Assembly (NCBI RefSeq): GCF_000473205.1
Contig: NZ_KI421507.1
Location: 3,767,057 to 3,831,056, forward strand
DNA length: 64,000 nt
Source: Pseudophaeobacter arcticus DSM 23566
GTDB taxonomy: Bacteria; Pseudomonadota; Alphaproteobacteria; Rhodobacterales; Rhodobacteraceae
Direction of reading: 5' to 3'
The position numbers and the translations under genes are program-made. Below, piece after piece: positions 37,101 to 45,816 of the stretch (position 1 is its first letter; every line of letters begins with the position of its first letter). The notes beneath the pieces were generated by a model, which did not search any database, was not told where the DNA came from, and saw nothing but the letters and a program-made list of their open reading frames with translations.

Positions 37101-37922
37101 TCAGCGTCGCGCGCTCCAGCTGATCGAGACATGCCGACGGGTATAGAACTCTCCCATCAGGCCAATCACAACCAAGGTCAGCGCCACCCAGGCGGCGTAT
37201 TCCCAGTTGCTGTAATGAGGGTTGTAGTTGATAAAAACAAAGCCCCGCGCCTGATCAATACAGTGAAACAGCGGGTTCCAGTCAAACATCGCCAACATGA
37301 AACTGGGCAGGGTATTGGCCAGGAACATCTTGCCCGAGGCAATCATATTGGCACGCTGATAGATGGTGGTCAAAATGCCCACAACGCCAGGAGCCCAGGG
37401 TTTCAGCACCAGAAACACCAAGCCAACAGAGGCCCCGGTGACCCAGGCCAGCAGGATCATGCCATAGGCCTGAATGGGCTGTTCGATCTCCAGCGGGGTA
37501 AAGGCCACATGATAGACAAACAGGATCAGAAACAGCGACACCGTCTGGATATAGAGCGAGCCAAGCGCCGCCGAGAGAATCGCCACCATGGTATTCATTG
37601 GCGCATGTTGCATCATCGGGCTGGCTGGGCCTTCGGCGCCGGCAACGGCACCAACGGTTTTGGTATGGGTCAGGAACAGAAAGATACCCGACATCACATA
37701 GAGCAGGAAATCGCCCCGAATAGCAGACCCGCGCATCCCCAGCACCGAGAACATAAAGTAGAAGACAGCAACAAACATCACCGCCTGCATAATATTCATT
37801 CCCAAAGCGATGAGCGCATTATTGTGTTTTGAACGGACACTGCGCACGACAGAATGAAAGACCACCTCAAAGAGTGAGATGGCGCTGAAAATTCCTGTCG
37901 TCTTTGGACGGATCTGAAACAT
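37101..37922 (-). CDS. ABC-2 type polysaccharide export permease
   Basis: With ATG 37922 the protein has 273 residues (a TTG at 37970 would add 16). Six hydrophobic segments and the motifs around RGDFLLYVMSGIFLF and the C-terminal SGKMFLANTLPSFM/NPLFHCIDQARG resemble KpsM/Wzm permeases, which export capsule or O-antigen chains. No ATPase (KpsT/Wzt) gene is adjacent, so the partner must be elsewhere. It is divergent from cysQ and next to a surface-polysaccharide gene region, which supports a glycan-export role. Confidence 0.85.
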   Translation of the reverse strand: MFQIRPKTTGIFSAISLFEVVFHSVVRSVRSKHNNALIALGMNIMQAVMFVAVFYFMFSVLGMRGSAIRGDFLLYVMSGIFLFLTHTKTVGAVAGAEGPASPMMQHAPMNTMVAILSAALGSLYIQTVSLFLILFVYHVAFTPLEIEQPIQAYGMILLAWVTGASVGLVFLVLKPWAPGVVGILTTIYQRANMIASGKMFLANTLPSFMLAMFDWNPLFHCIDQARGFVFINYNPHYSNWEYAAWVALTLVVIGLMGEFYTRRHVSISWSARR

Positions 37923-38056
37923 TTTGCCTGCGATCTGTATGGGGGCCAAAACAGCTGACCGATAATCCAAGGGACTTCTTGATGATCCACCTGCGAGTCA
38001 GCATAAGGGGGCGGAGGCAAATTTTCAATTAACCCTTTCGAGCAAGGAGCGCTTGT

Positions 38057-38854
38057 GTGACCTACGAAGAGCTTATTCCAGTGATCCGCCGCCTGGCGAT
38101 CGAGGCCGGCAACAAAATCATGGAAATCTATAATTCCGATGAGTTCGAGGTGAAGGTAAAGTCTGACGACAGCCCGGTAACGGCTGCGGATGAGGCCGCG
38201 GATGCTCTGATTTCGGCGGGGCTGCGCAGTGCCTTTCCAGACCTGATGCTGGTCACCGAAGAGCAATCCGAGTCGCATAAGGCGCGCGGCGATACCTTCC
38301 TGATCGTGGATCCCCTGGACGGAACCAAGGAATTCATCCACCGGCGCGGCGATTTCACCGTCAATATCGCTCTGGTCGAAAAGGGCGTGCCGACCCGTGG
38401 TGTGGTCTATGCCCCGGCCAAGAACCGCATGTTCTTTACCCTGGCGGATGGGTCCGCTGTGGAAGAAACCGGCGCCTTTGATCCGGCGGTGATTGGCGAG
38501 ACAAGCCCGATCCGGGTTGCCAAAAGTGACAATGCAGCGCTGATGGTTGTGGCCTCCAAATCGCACCGCGATCAAGCGACCGAAGATTACATCAATAAAT
38601 ATGCCGTCAAGGACAGCAAAAGCGCGGGCTCGTCGTTGAAATTCTGCCTGGTGGCAACCGGCGAGGCGGATATCTACCCCCGTGTTGGCCGCACCATGGA
38701 GTGGGACACCGCTGCAGGGCATGCGGTGCTGTCTGGTGCAGGTGGCAAAGTGGTCCGCTTTGACGATCATTCGCCGCTTCTGTATGGCAAGGAAGACTAC
38801 GCCAACCCCTTCTTTATTGCCTATGCGCCTGATGTTGAGTTGAAAGAAGCCTGA
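38057..38854 (+). CDS. cysQ: 3'(2'),5'-bisphosphate nucleotidase CysQ
   Basis: This 265-residue inositol-monophosphatase-fold enzyme starts at GTG 38057 behind a strong AAGGAG site. It hydrolyses PAP (3'-phosphoadenosine 5'-phosphate) to AMP, which is needed after PAPS-dependent sulfation or sulfate assimilation. Metal ligands are visible in TEEQSES, DPLDGTKEF (from D85) and EWDTAAGHAVL. It shares one base with kdsB. A PAP-clearing enzyme next to a sulfotransferase-containing glycan cluster is a meaningful context. Confidence 0.93.
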   Translation: MTYEELIPVIRRLAIEAGNKIMEIYNSDEFEVKVKSDDSPVTAADEAADALISAGLRSAFPDLMLVTEEQSESHKARGDTFLIVDPLDGTKEFIHRRGDFTVNIALVEKGVPTRGVVYAPAKNRMFFTLADGSAVEETGAFDPAVIGETSPIRVAKSDNAALMVVASKSHRDQATEDYINKYAVKDSKSAGSSLKFCLVATGEADIYPRVGRTMEWDTAAGHAVLSGAGGKVVRFDDHSPLLYGKEDYANPFFIAYAPDVELKEA

Positions 38855-39654
38855 TGTCCGTTCTGATCGTCATTCCTGCCCGCTATGCCTCCACCCGCTA
38901 TCCCGGCAAACCGCTTGTTGAGCTGACCGGCGCCAATGGAGATAGGCTCACCTTGATTGAACGCTCCTGGCGTGCGGCCTGCGCCGTTCAGGGCGTTGAC
39001 CGCGTGGTTGTGGCAACCGATGATGATCGTATCCAGACGGCAGCCCATGGGTTTGGCGCCGAAGTGGTGATGACCTCGCAGAGCTGTGCCAATGGCACCG
39101 AACGCTGCGCCGAGGCCCACGCGGCGCTGGGCGGTGGCTATGAGGTGGTGGTGAACCTGCAGGGGGACGCACCTTTGACGCCGCATTGGTTCATCGAAGA
39201 TCTGGTGGCGGGGCTGCGCGCCGCCCCAGGCATGGGGCTGGCGACACCGGTGCTGCAATGCGATGGCGAGACGCTCAACAGCCTGCTGAGCGATCGTGCA
39301 GCGGGGCGCGTTGGCGGCACCACGGCGGTTTTTGGCCGCGATCACAGCGGGCTCTATTTCTCCAAAGAGGTCATCCCCTTCTGTGCGGAGCACTTTGAGG
39401 GCGCGGCGCCGACACCTGTCTATCATCATGTCGGGGTTTATGCCTATCGGCCTGATGCACTGGCCGACTATCCCAGCTGGCCAGTTGGCCCCCTGGAGCA
39501 GCTCGAAGGGCTGGAGCAACTGCGGTTTCTAGAGAATGACCGCAAGATACTTTGCGTTGAGGTGGAGGCACGTGGCCGGGAATTCTGGGAGCTGAACAAC
39601 CCTGAAGATGTGGCGCGTATTGAGGCAATGATGATGAAAATGGGCGAAAATTAA
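38854..39654 (+). CDS. kdsB: 3-deoxy-manno-octulosonate cytidylyltransferase KdsB
   Basis: The 266-residue enzyme activates Kdo as CMP-Kdo for lipid A core or Kdo-containing capsules. The nucleotide-binding start IPARYASTRYPGKPL and the NLQGDAP and HVGVYAYRPD motifs are typical. The ATG overlaps the cysQ stop (TGATG), so cysQ-kdsB form an operon. KdsD, which acts earlier in the same pathway, is encoded at 51 kb. Confidence 0.96.
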   Translation: MSVLIVIPARYASTRYPGKPLVELTGANGDRLTLIERSWRAACAVQGVDRVVVATDDDRIQTAAHGFGAEVVMTSQSCANGTERCAEAHAALGGGYEVVVNLQGDAPLTPHWFIEDLVAGLRAAPGMGLATPVLQCDGETLNSLLSDRAAGRVGGTTAVFGRDHSGLYFSKEVIPFCAEHFEGAAPTPVYHHVGVYAYRPDALADYPSWPVGPLEQLEGLEQLRFLENDRKILCVEVEARGREFWELNNPEDVARIEAMMMKMGEN

Positions 39655-39753
39655 GCAAAATTCCCCTAGTTGATGCTGTCGCTATTCTACAGATCTTAAG
39701 TGCAGAGTTGAGCCAGGTCATGAAACTTGCCCAATTTGTAGTTACAGTACTCT

Positions 39754-39873
39754 GAGGAGGAGCATCGCGATGTGGTGCCTTTGGGGCGGCTGAGCCCATA
39801 CCGACCCCTAAGGGGGGACTGGCTAACGAACTAAAAAAACCAGGTGACTGCCTTCATGCAAGACGCGTTAGCC
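39754..39873 (+). promoter_or_regulatory. Possible leader: Trp-containing mini-ORF and stem upstream of galU
   Basis: A strong ribosome site GAGGAGG (39754-39760) lies nine bases before an ATG (39770) opening a 7-codon frame MWCLWGG that ends at TGA 39793. Downstream, an 8-base perfect inverted repeat (39821-39828 with 39866-39873) flanks an A-rich loop before galU. Two Trp codons and one Cys codon in seven are unusual. Function is unproven. Confidence 0.3.
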
Positions 39874-39899
39874 TTGGACGTAGATGAGTGAGAAATTCG

Positions 39900-40802
39900 A
39901 TGCGCAAAAAAGTAACAAAAGCGATTTTCCCGGTTGCGGGTCTGGGGACCCGGTTCCTGCCCGCGACCAAATCGGTGCCCAAGGAAATCATGACCCTGGT
40001 GGACCGCCCCCTGGTGCAATACGCCATCGACGAGGCCCGGGCGGCGGGCATCAAGGAATTCATCTTTGTCACCTCGCGCGGCAAGGGGGCGCTGGAGGAT
40101 TATTTTGATCACGCCCCGGTGCTGGAACAGGAGCTGCGCAAAAAGGGCAAGGATGACCTGCTGGGGATCCTCAAGGACACCTATATGGACAGCGGCGCCA
40201 TCGCCTATATCCGCCAGCACAAGGCCCTGGGGCTGGGCCATGCGGTCTGGTGCGCCCGCCGCCTGATTGCCAATGAACCCTTTGCCGTGATCCTGCCCGA
40301 CGATGTCATTGCGGCGGAAAAACCCTGCCTGCAGCAGATGGTCGAAGCCTATGAGCAGATCGGCGGCAATATGGTCGCCACCATGGAGGTGGCGCCCGCG
40401 CAGACCGCCTCTTATGGGGTGCTGGATCCCAGCGACGGCGCGCAGATGTCCGGCGCGGTGGTTGCCGCCCGCGGCATGGTGGAAAAGCCCAACCCCGCCG
40501 AGGCGCCGTCAAACCTGGCGGTGATCGGCCGCTACATCCTGGCGCCTTCGGTGCTGCGCAATCTCAACAAGATGAAATCGGGCGCCGGCGGGGAGATCCA
40601 GCTCACCGATGCCATCGCCGAGGATATCGCCGCCCAGGTGCCCACCCATGGCTTTCGCTTCAAGGGCGAGCGCTTTGACTGCGGTTCCAAGGCGGGGTTC
40701 TTGCAGGCAACGGTCTCCTTTGCCCTGTCGCGCCCCGAGCTGCGCGACGATCTGATGCAGCACCTCAACAAGGTCACCCAGCTGGATCAAGCCGCCGAGT
40801 AA
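39900..40802 (+). CDS. galU: UTP-glucose-1-phosphate uridylyltransferase GalU
   Basis: The 300-residue enzyme makes UDP-glucose. The start at ATG 39900 gives the family N-terminus RKKVTKAIFPVAGLGTRFLP with the nucleotide loop GLGTR. Conserved MVEKP and GGEIQLTDAI motifs follow. A weak GC hairpin (40812-40834) follows the stop, but transcription probably continues into galE. Together GalU and GalE can supply UDP-glucose and UDP-galactose for the glycosyltransferases downstream. Confidence 0.96.
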   Translation: MRKKVTKAIFPVAGLGTRFLPATKSVPKEIMTLVDRPLVQYAIDEARAAGIKEFIFVTSRGKGALEDYFDHAPVLEQELRKKGKDDLLGILKDTYMDSGAIAYIRQHKALGLGHAVWCARRLIANEPFAVILPDDVIAAEKPCLQQMVEAYEQIGGNMVATMEVAPAQTASYGVLDPSDGAQMSGAVVAARGMVEKPNPAEAPSNLAVIGRYILAPSVLRNLNKMKSGAGGEIQLTDAIAEDIAAQVPTHGFRFKGERFDCGSKAGFLQATVSFALSRPELRDDLMQHLNKVTQLDQAAE

Positions 40803-40870
40803 ATTGATCATGGCCCTGCCGCACTGATAGGGCCGCTGATATTTTGTGACCTTTGAAAGGCAATACTGAC

Positions 40871-41854
40871 GTGAAGACTGTTCTTGTGACCGGCGGTGCC
40901 GGATATATCGGATCACATGCCTGCAAGGCGCTCAAGGCTGCGGGCTATACCCCTGTGACCTTTGATAATCTGGTGACGGGCTGGAAAGACGCGGTGAAAT
41001 TTGGTCCGTTTGAACAGGGTGATTTGCAGGATCGTGCCCGGCTGGATGAGGTCTTTGCCAAGTATCAGCCTGCGGCGGTGATGCATTTTGCGGCCCTAAG
41101 CCAGGTTGGCGAAGCGATGAGCGAGCCGGGGCGCTATTGGGCCAACAATACCGGCGGATCGCTAAATCTGATCGAGGCCGCAGTGGCGGCGAAGTGCCTG
41201 GATTTTGTGTTTTCCTCCACCTGCGCCACCTATGGTGAGCATGACAACGTGGTGCTGGACGAGACCACGCCACAGCTGCCGCTGAACGCCTATGGCGCCT
41301 CCAAGCGCGCGGTTGAGGATATTCTCAAGGATTTTGGCGCGGCCTATGGGCTGCGCTCGGTTATTTTTCGCTATTTCAACGTCGCGGGGGCTGACCCGGA
41401 GGCCGAAGTGGGCGAGTTCCACCGCCCCGAGACACATCTGGTGCCGCTGGTGCTGGATGCCATTGATGGCAAACGCGATGCCTTGACCATTTTTGGCACC
41501 GATTACGACACGCCCGATGGCACCTGCATTCGCGATTATGTGCATGTCTGTGATCTGGTGGATGCCCATGTTTTGGGCCTGAAATGGCTGGAAGAAGACA
41601 GGGGCAGTCAGGTGTTCAACCTGGGCACGGGATCCGGTTTTTCGGTTCGCGAGGTCATGGACCGGGGCGCGGCTGTCACCGGGCGGCCAGTGCCCTGCAC
41701 CACGGGCCCACGCCGGGCCGGAGATTGCACCAAGCTGGTTTCGGGCTCAACCCGCGCCATCACCGATCTTGGCTGGGAGCCGCGCCGATCTGATCTCGAT
41801 ACCATGATCGCTGATGCCTGGAAATGGCACCAGACGGGCCACTACGAGGCCTGA
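40871..41854 (+). CDS. galE: UDP-glucose 4-epimerase GalE
   Basis: A 327-residue short-chain dehydrogenase-type epimerase, started at GTG 40871 (an upstream TTG at 40853 is also in frame). NAD-binding GGAGYIGSH, the Ser/Tyr/Lys catalytic set (SSTCATYGEH and YGASK) and RYFNVAGAD are present. It converts UDP-glucose and UDP-galactose. Its stop is followed at once by a GTG start of the first glycosyltransferase, so they are likely one transcript. Confidence 0.94.
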   Translation: MKTVLVTGGAGYIGSHACKALKAAGYTPVTFDNLVTGWKDAVKFGPFEQGDLQDRARLDEVFAKYQPAAVMHFAALSQVGEAMSEPGRYWANNTGGSLNLIEAAVAAKCLDFVFSSTCATYGEHDNVVLDETTPQLPLNAYGASKRAVEDILKDFGAAYGLRSVIFRYFNVAGADPEAEVGEFHRPETHLVPLVLDAIDGKRDALTIFGTDYDTPDGTCIRDYVHVCDLVDAHVLGLKWLEEDRGSQVFNLGTGSGFSVREVMDRGAAVTGRPVPCTTGPRRAGDCTKLVSGSTRAITDLGWEPRRSDLDTMIADAWKWHQTGHYEA

Positions 41855-41855
41855 T

Positions 41856-42896
41856 GTGAAAGCTGCTGCCGCAACCGCTCTTTTGCCGCCGAACTGGCGA
41901 CAGCGGTATCGGTTGCGCCTGAAGCGGCGGCAGCTGTTGTGGCGGTCGCTGCGGTCGCGCCACCAGCTGCGCAGCCTGGCGGATCGCAGTGATCAGATCA
42001 ACAGGGGCGATTTGCTGGGCTTTGTGGTGCTGCGCAACGAAAGCGCGCGGCTGCCCTATTTTCTGGATTATTATCGTGCGCTTGGGGTGAAGCACTTTCT
42101 GGTGGTCGATAATGGCAGCAATGATGGCAGTGCAGAGTTTTTGACGGATCAGCCGGATGTGTCGCTGTGGCAAACGCAGGCAAGCTACAGGGAGGCACGC
42201 TTTGGTCTGAATTGGAGCACCTGGCTGCAGATGCGCTATGGCCATGGTCACTGGTGCCTGACGGTCGATGCCGATGAGCTGCTGGTCTATGATGGCATAG
42301 AGGAACATGATCTGAGCGATCTCACCGCGCGGCTGGGGCAGCAGGGCCTGCCGGGGTTTGGCGCCATGATGCTGGACCTCTACCCCAGGGGCGCGCTTGG
42401 CGATCAGCCCTATGTGCCGGGGCAAGATCCTCTTGAGGTGCTGAACTGGTTTGATGCTGGTCCTTACCGGGCCACGCGGCAGTCTCCCATGGGCAATCTC
42501 TGGCTGCAGGGTGGCGCGCGCGAACGGGTGTTCTTTGCCGCCCGGCCAGAACGCTCCCCCACCTTGAACAAGATCCCGCTGGTGAAGTGGAACCGGCGCT
42601 ACGCCTATGTGAATTCAACCCATTCGCTGCTGCCCCCTGCTTTGAACGGGCTCTACGAGGGGCCGGGTGGCAAACAGCCTGCCGGGGTGCTGCTGCACAC
42701 GAAGTTCCTGCCCGAGATTGTTTCCAAATCAGCAACCGAAAAACAGCGCCAGCAGCATTTTCATCGCCCGCAGGAATTCGACCATTATTATGATGAACTC
42801 AGCAGTGCACCCGACCTTTGGCAGGAGGATGCGCAGAAATATAGGGGGCCGGGGCGGCTTTGTGAGTTGGGCCTGATGCCAGAACTGCGCTGGTGA
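41856..42896 (+). CDS. GT2-like glycosyltransferase (PF13704 type), first copy
   Basis: Starts at GTG 41856 one base after the galE stop and gives 346 residues. A basic N-terminus (about 1-45) is followed by the glycosyltransferase core: LRNESARLPYFLDYYRALGVKHFLVVDNGSNDGS (59-92) and a DADE metal-binding motif (138-141). These motifs match the Glyco_tranf_2_4 group found in roseobacter polysaccharide loci. It is clearly paralogous to the next gene, sharing the same order of motifs and the KIPLVKWNRRYAYVNSTHSLLP-like segment. Donor and acceptor are unknown. Confidence 0.87.
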   Translation: MKAAAATALLPPNWRQRYRLRLKRRQLLWRSLRSRHQLRSLADRSDQINRGDLLGFVVLRNESARLPYFLDYYRALGVKHFLVVDNGSNDGSAEFLTDQPDVSLWQTQASYREARFGLNWSTWLQMRYGHGHWCLTVDADELLVYDGIEEHDLSDLTARLGQQGLPGFGAMMLDLYPRGALGDQPYVPGQDPLEVLNWFDAGPYRATRQSPMGNLWLQGGARERVFFAARPERSPTLNKIPLVKWNRRYAYVNSTHSLLPPALNGLYEGPGGKQPAGVLLHTKFLPEIVSKSATEKQRQQHFHRPQEFDHYYDELSSAPDLWQEDAQKYRGPGRLCELGLMPELRW

Positions 42897-43102
42897 GGAT
42901 GAAGCCGGGGGCAGTGGCAGGGGGATTTAACGGTTTTCTTCCGCAAACTTGGCCTATAACTGTTTCTAAATCCGTTGTTAGTAGTGTTTTTCCATGACAT
43001 ATTAAGCCCTAAGGCTGGGATCAATTCACCGCCGGAATTGACATCCTAATTTGGCTGCGGCGTCTGCCATGGGGCATTCTGCAAAATGGGCATGGAGTTG
43101 TT

Positions 43103-44113
43103 GTGGGGCTTTGGGATTCTTACCGTATGCGCGTTCGGCGCAAGCGCTGGCTGGTCCGGGCCGTGCGCAAGTCGAGTGAGCTGACCTGTCTGCAGGACAA
43201 TACCCGTGCCATTCAGCGTGACGATGTTTTGCTGGTCTCAACCATGCGCAATGAACAGATCCGGCTGCCTTATTTTCTCGAATATTACCGCAACCTTGGG
43301 GTCAATCACTTCCTCTTTGTCGACAACGGATCGGAGGATGGCACCGCGCAGTATCTGAGCGGAATGGGCGATGTCTCATTGTGGCAGACCCATGCCAGCT
43401 ATCGGCGCTCCCATTTTGGGGTCGACTGGATGAATTACCTCAAGCGCAAATATGCCCATGGGCATTGGGTACTGGTGGTCGATCCGGATGAGTTTTTTAT
43501 CTATCCCTTCTGCGATACCCGGCCCATTCAGGCCCTGACAGATTGGTTGGATACTTCGGCAATCCGCAGCTTTTCTGCAATGCTGATTGATACCTATCCC
43601 AAGGGCCGTATAGGCGATGTGCCCTATCAGCCCGGACAAAACCCGCTGGAGATCGTCAATTGGTTCGACAGCGGCAATTACACGATCAGCAAGAACCTGA
43701 TGTATGGCAATCTTTGGATTCAGGGCGGGCCACGGGCGCGGGTGTTCTTTGCGGATGAGCCAAAAAAGGCGCCGGCCCTGAACAAGACGCCGCTGGTGAA
43801 ATGGGACCGCCGCTACGCCTATGTCAGCTCGACCCATTCTTTGCTGCCGCGCGGGTTGAACCAGGTCTATGAGACGGACGGCGGTGAAAAGGCCAGCGGC
43901 GCGCTGCTGCATACCAAATTTCTCGATACACTGGGGGCCAAGGCAGCAGAGGAGCTGGCGCGCAGCGAACACTACGCCAATTCACGCGAGTATAGGGCCT
44001 ATGCCGAAGGTCTGGAGCAGCAGCCTGAGCTTTGGTGCAAATGGAGCGAGAAATATATCAACTGGCGCCAGCTGGAGATCCTGGGGTTGATGTCCAAAGG
44101 CAACTGGGCATGA
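43103..44113 (+). CDS. GT2-like glycosyltransferase (PF13704 type), second copy
   Basis: The 336-residue protein starts at GTG 43103 behind GGAG. It repeats the motifs of the previous protein: MRNEQIRLPYFLEYYRNLGVNHFLFVDNGSEDGT (48-81), a DPDE metal site (127-130) and KTPLVKWDRRYAYVSSTHSLLP. The two look like products of tandem duplication that have since diverged, probably with different sugar specificity. The stop overlaps the start of the next transferase (ATGA). Confidence 0.87.
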   Translation: MGLWDSYRMRVRRKRWLVRAVRKSSELTCLQDNTRAIQRDDVLLVSTMRNEQIRLPYFLEYYRNLGVNHFLFVDNGSEDGTAQYLSGMGDVSLWQTHASYRRSHFGVDWMNYLKRKYAHGHWVLVVDPDEFFIYPFCDTRPIQALTDWLDTSAIRSFSAMLIDTYPKGRIGDVPYQPGQNPLEIVNWFDSGNYTISKNLMYGNLWIQGGPRARVFFADEPKKAPALNKTPLVKWDRRYAYVSSTHSLLPRGLNQVYETDGGEKASGALLHTKFLDTLGAKAAEELARSEHYANSREYRAYAEGLEQQPELWCKWSEKYINWRQLEILGLMSKGNWA

Positions 44114-45813
44114 GCACAGTCGGGATTGCCATGCTGGTGCATACCGCGCTGGACCGCGCCGCAGAGGTGGCGCGTCACTGGACCGCCAGCGGCTGCCCGG
44201 TGGTGTTGCATGTGGACAAAAACGTCGATGGGGTGGTCTTTCGCAAGTTCCGCCAAAGCCTGGCGCAGGATCCATTGATCAAGTTCTGCAAAAGACATCG
44301 CTGTGAATGGGGCACCTGGGGCATTGTTGCCGCATCACAATCGGCGTCGGCGCTGATGCTGCAAGAGTTTCCAGAGGTGCGCCATGTCTACCTGTCCTCG
44401 GGATCTTGCCTGCCGCTGCGTCCGGTAGATGAGCTGGTGGACTATCTGGCCGCCCGACCGCGCACCGATTTTATCGAAAGCGCCACCACAGCGGATGTGC
44501 CCTGGATCGTTGGCGGATTGGATTTTGAACGCTTTACCCTGCGCTTTCCGTTCTCCTGGAAAAAACACCGCTATCTGTTTGACCGCTATGTCGATCTGCA
44601 GCGTCGCCTTGGCATGCGCCGCCGCATTCCGGCAGGGCTGGTGCCGCATATGGGCAGCCAATGGTGGTGCCTGACGCGCCAAACCCTGTCAGCCATCCTG
44701 GAAGACCCCGAGCGTCCAACCTATGACGCCTATTTTCAAAAAGTCTGGATCCCGGACGAGAGCTATTATCAAACGCTGGCGCGGCAATACTCTACCAAAA
44801 TCGAAAGCCGCTCGCTGACGCTGTCAAAGTTCGATTTTCAGGGCAAACCGCATATCTTTTATGATGACCATTTGCAGCTGTTGCGGCGTTCGGATTGTTT
44901 TGTTGCGCGCAAAATCTGGCCAAAGGCGGAGCGGCTGTATCAGGCCTTTTTAACGGATAGCGCCGGGGCGATGAAAAAAACCGAACCCAACCCTGGCAAG
45001 ATCGACCGGATTTTTGCCAAGGCCGTGGAGCGACGTACCCGTGGTCGTCCGGGTCTTTATATGCAAAGCCGCTTTCCGGGGCGCTGGTCGGTCAATAGCG
45101 TCACCTCGAATCCCTATTCGGTGTTTCAGGGCTTTTCAGAGCTGTTTGAAGATTTTGAGAGCTGGTTGTCTCGGATCACCGGGGCCAGGGTGCATGGCCA
45201 TCTCTTTGCACCAGAACGGGCTGAACTGGCCGGAGGAGGCGCGATGATCAATGGTGCCTTGACCGATAACGCCAAGACCCGCGACTACAACGTGCAGAGC
45301 TTTTTGACCAATCTGATCTGGAACACCCGTGGCGAGCGTCAGTGTTTTCAGTTTGGCCCCGGGGACAACCAGAAGATTTGCAAGGTACTGGCGCGCGATC
45401 CAAATGCGCAGATCTCGGTCATCAGCGGGGCCTGGGCGGTGCCGTTGTTTCGCTCAAACCAGAATTTTACCGAGCTGCGCCGCGAGGCGGCTCGGCTGCA
45501 ACAGGTCGAGGCCAAATACCTGAACCTGCTGCGTGCTCAGGAAACCAAGGCACGGGTGCGGATTTGGACGATGGCCGAATTCATCGAAGCCCCGATGGAG
45601 CCTTTGCAGACCATTCTTGATGAGCTGGGCCCGCAGATGCCCAGGCATTTGAGCGAGGCCCCAACGATGGTGAACCTTGATGGCTTTGGCCAGTTCCTGC
45701 AAAACCTAAAGAACCAGGGGATGCACCCCTATCTGATGGGGGATTTCTCGGTAGAGCAGGGGCCGGTAAACATGCCAAAACCTCCCAGAAAACCCTATCT
45801 GGTGCGTAAATAG
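44110..45813 (+). CDS. Core-2/I-branching-type glycosyltransferase with C-terminal extra domain
   Basis: From ATG 44110 the protein is 567 residues. The first 300 match the Branch family (PF02485, related to beta-1,6-GlcNAc and xylosyltransferases): a WGTWGIV motif (67-73) and the YLSSGSCLPL segment (94-103) are characteristic. The remaining 250 residues form an additional region of the kind often found on bacterial members of this family, with no motif I recognise. It overlaps the preceding transferase by four bases and precedes the sulfotransferase by three, so all belong to one operon. Confidence 0.85.
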   Translation: MSTVGIAMLVHTALDRAAEVARHWTASGCPVVLHVDKNVDGVVFRKFRQSLAQDPLIKFCKRHRCEWGTWGIVAASQSASALMLQEFPEVRHVYLSSGSCLPLRPVDELVDYLAARPRTDFIESATTADVPWIVGGLDFERFTLRFPFSWKKHRYLFDRYVDLQRRLGMRRRIPAGLVPHMGSQWWCLTRQTLSAILEDPERPTYDAYFQKVWIPDESYYQTLARQYSTKIESRSLTLSKFDFQGKPHIFYDDHLQLLRRSDCFVARKIWPKAERLYQAFLTDSAGAMKKTEPNPGKIDRIFAKAVERRTRGRPGLYMQSRFPGRWSVNSVTSNPYSVFQGFSELFEDFESWLSRITGARVHGHLFAPERAELAGGGAMINGALTDNAKTRDYNVQSFLTNLIWNTRGERQCFQFGPGDNQKICKVLARDPNAQISVISGAWAVPLFRSNQNFTELRREAARLQQVEAKYLNLLRAQETKARVRIWTMAEFIEAPMEPLQTILDELGPQMPRHLSEAPTMVNLDGFGQFLQNLKNQGMHPYLMGDFSVEQGPVNMPKPPRKPYLVRK

Positions 45814-45816
45814 AAT

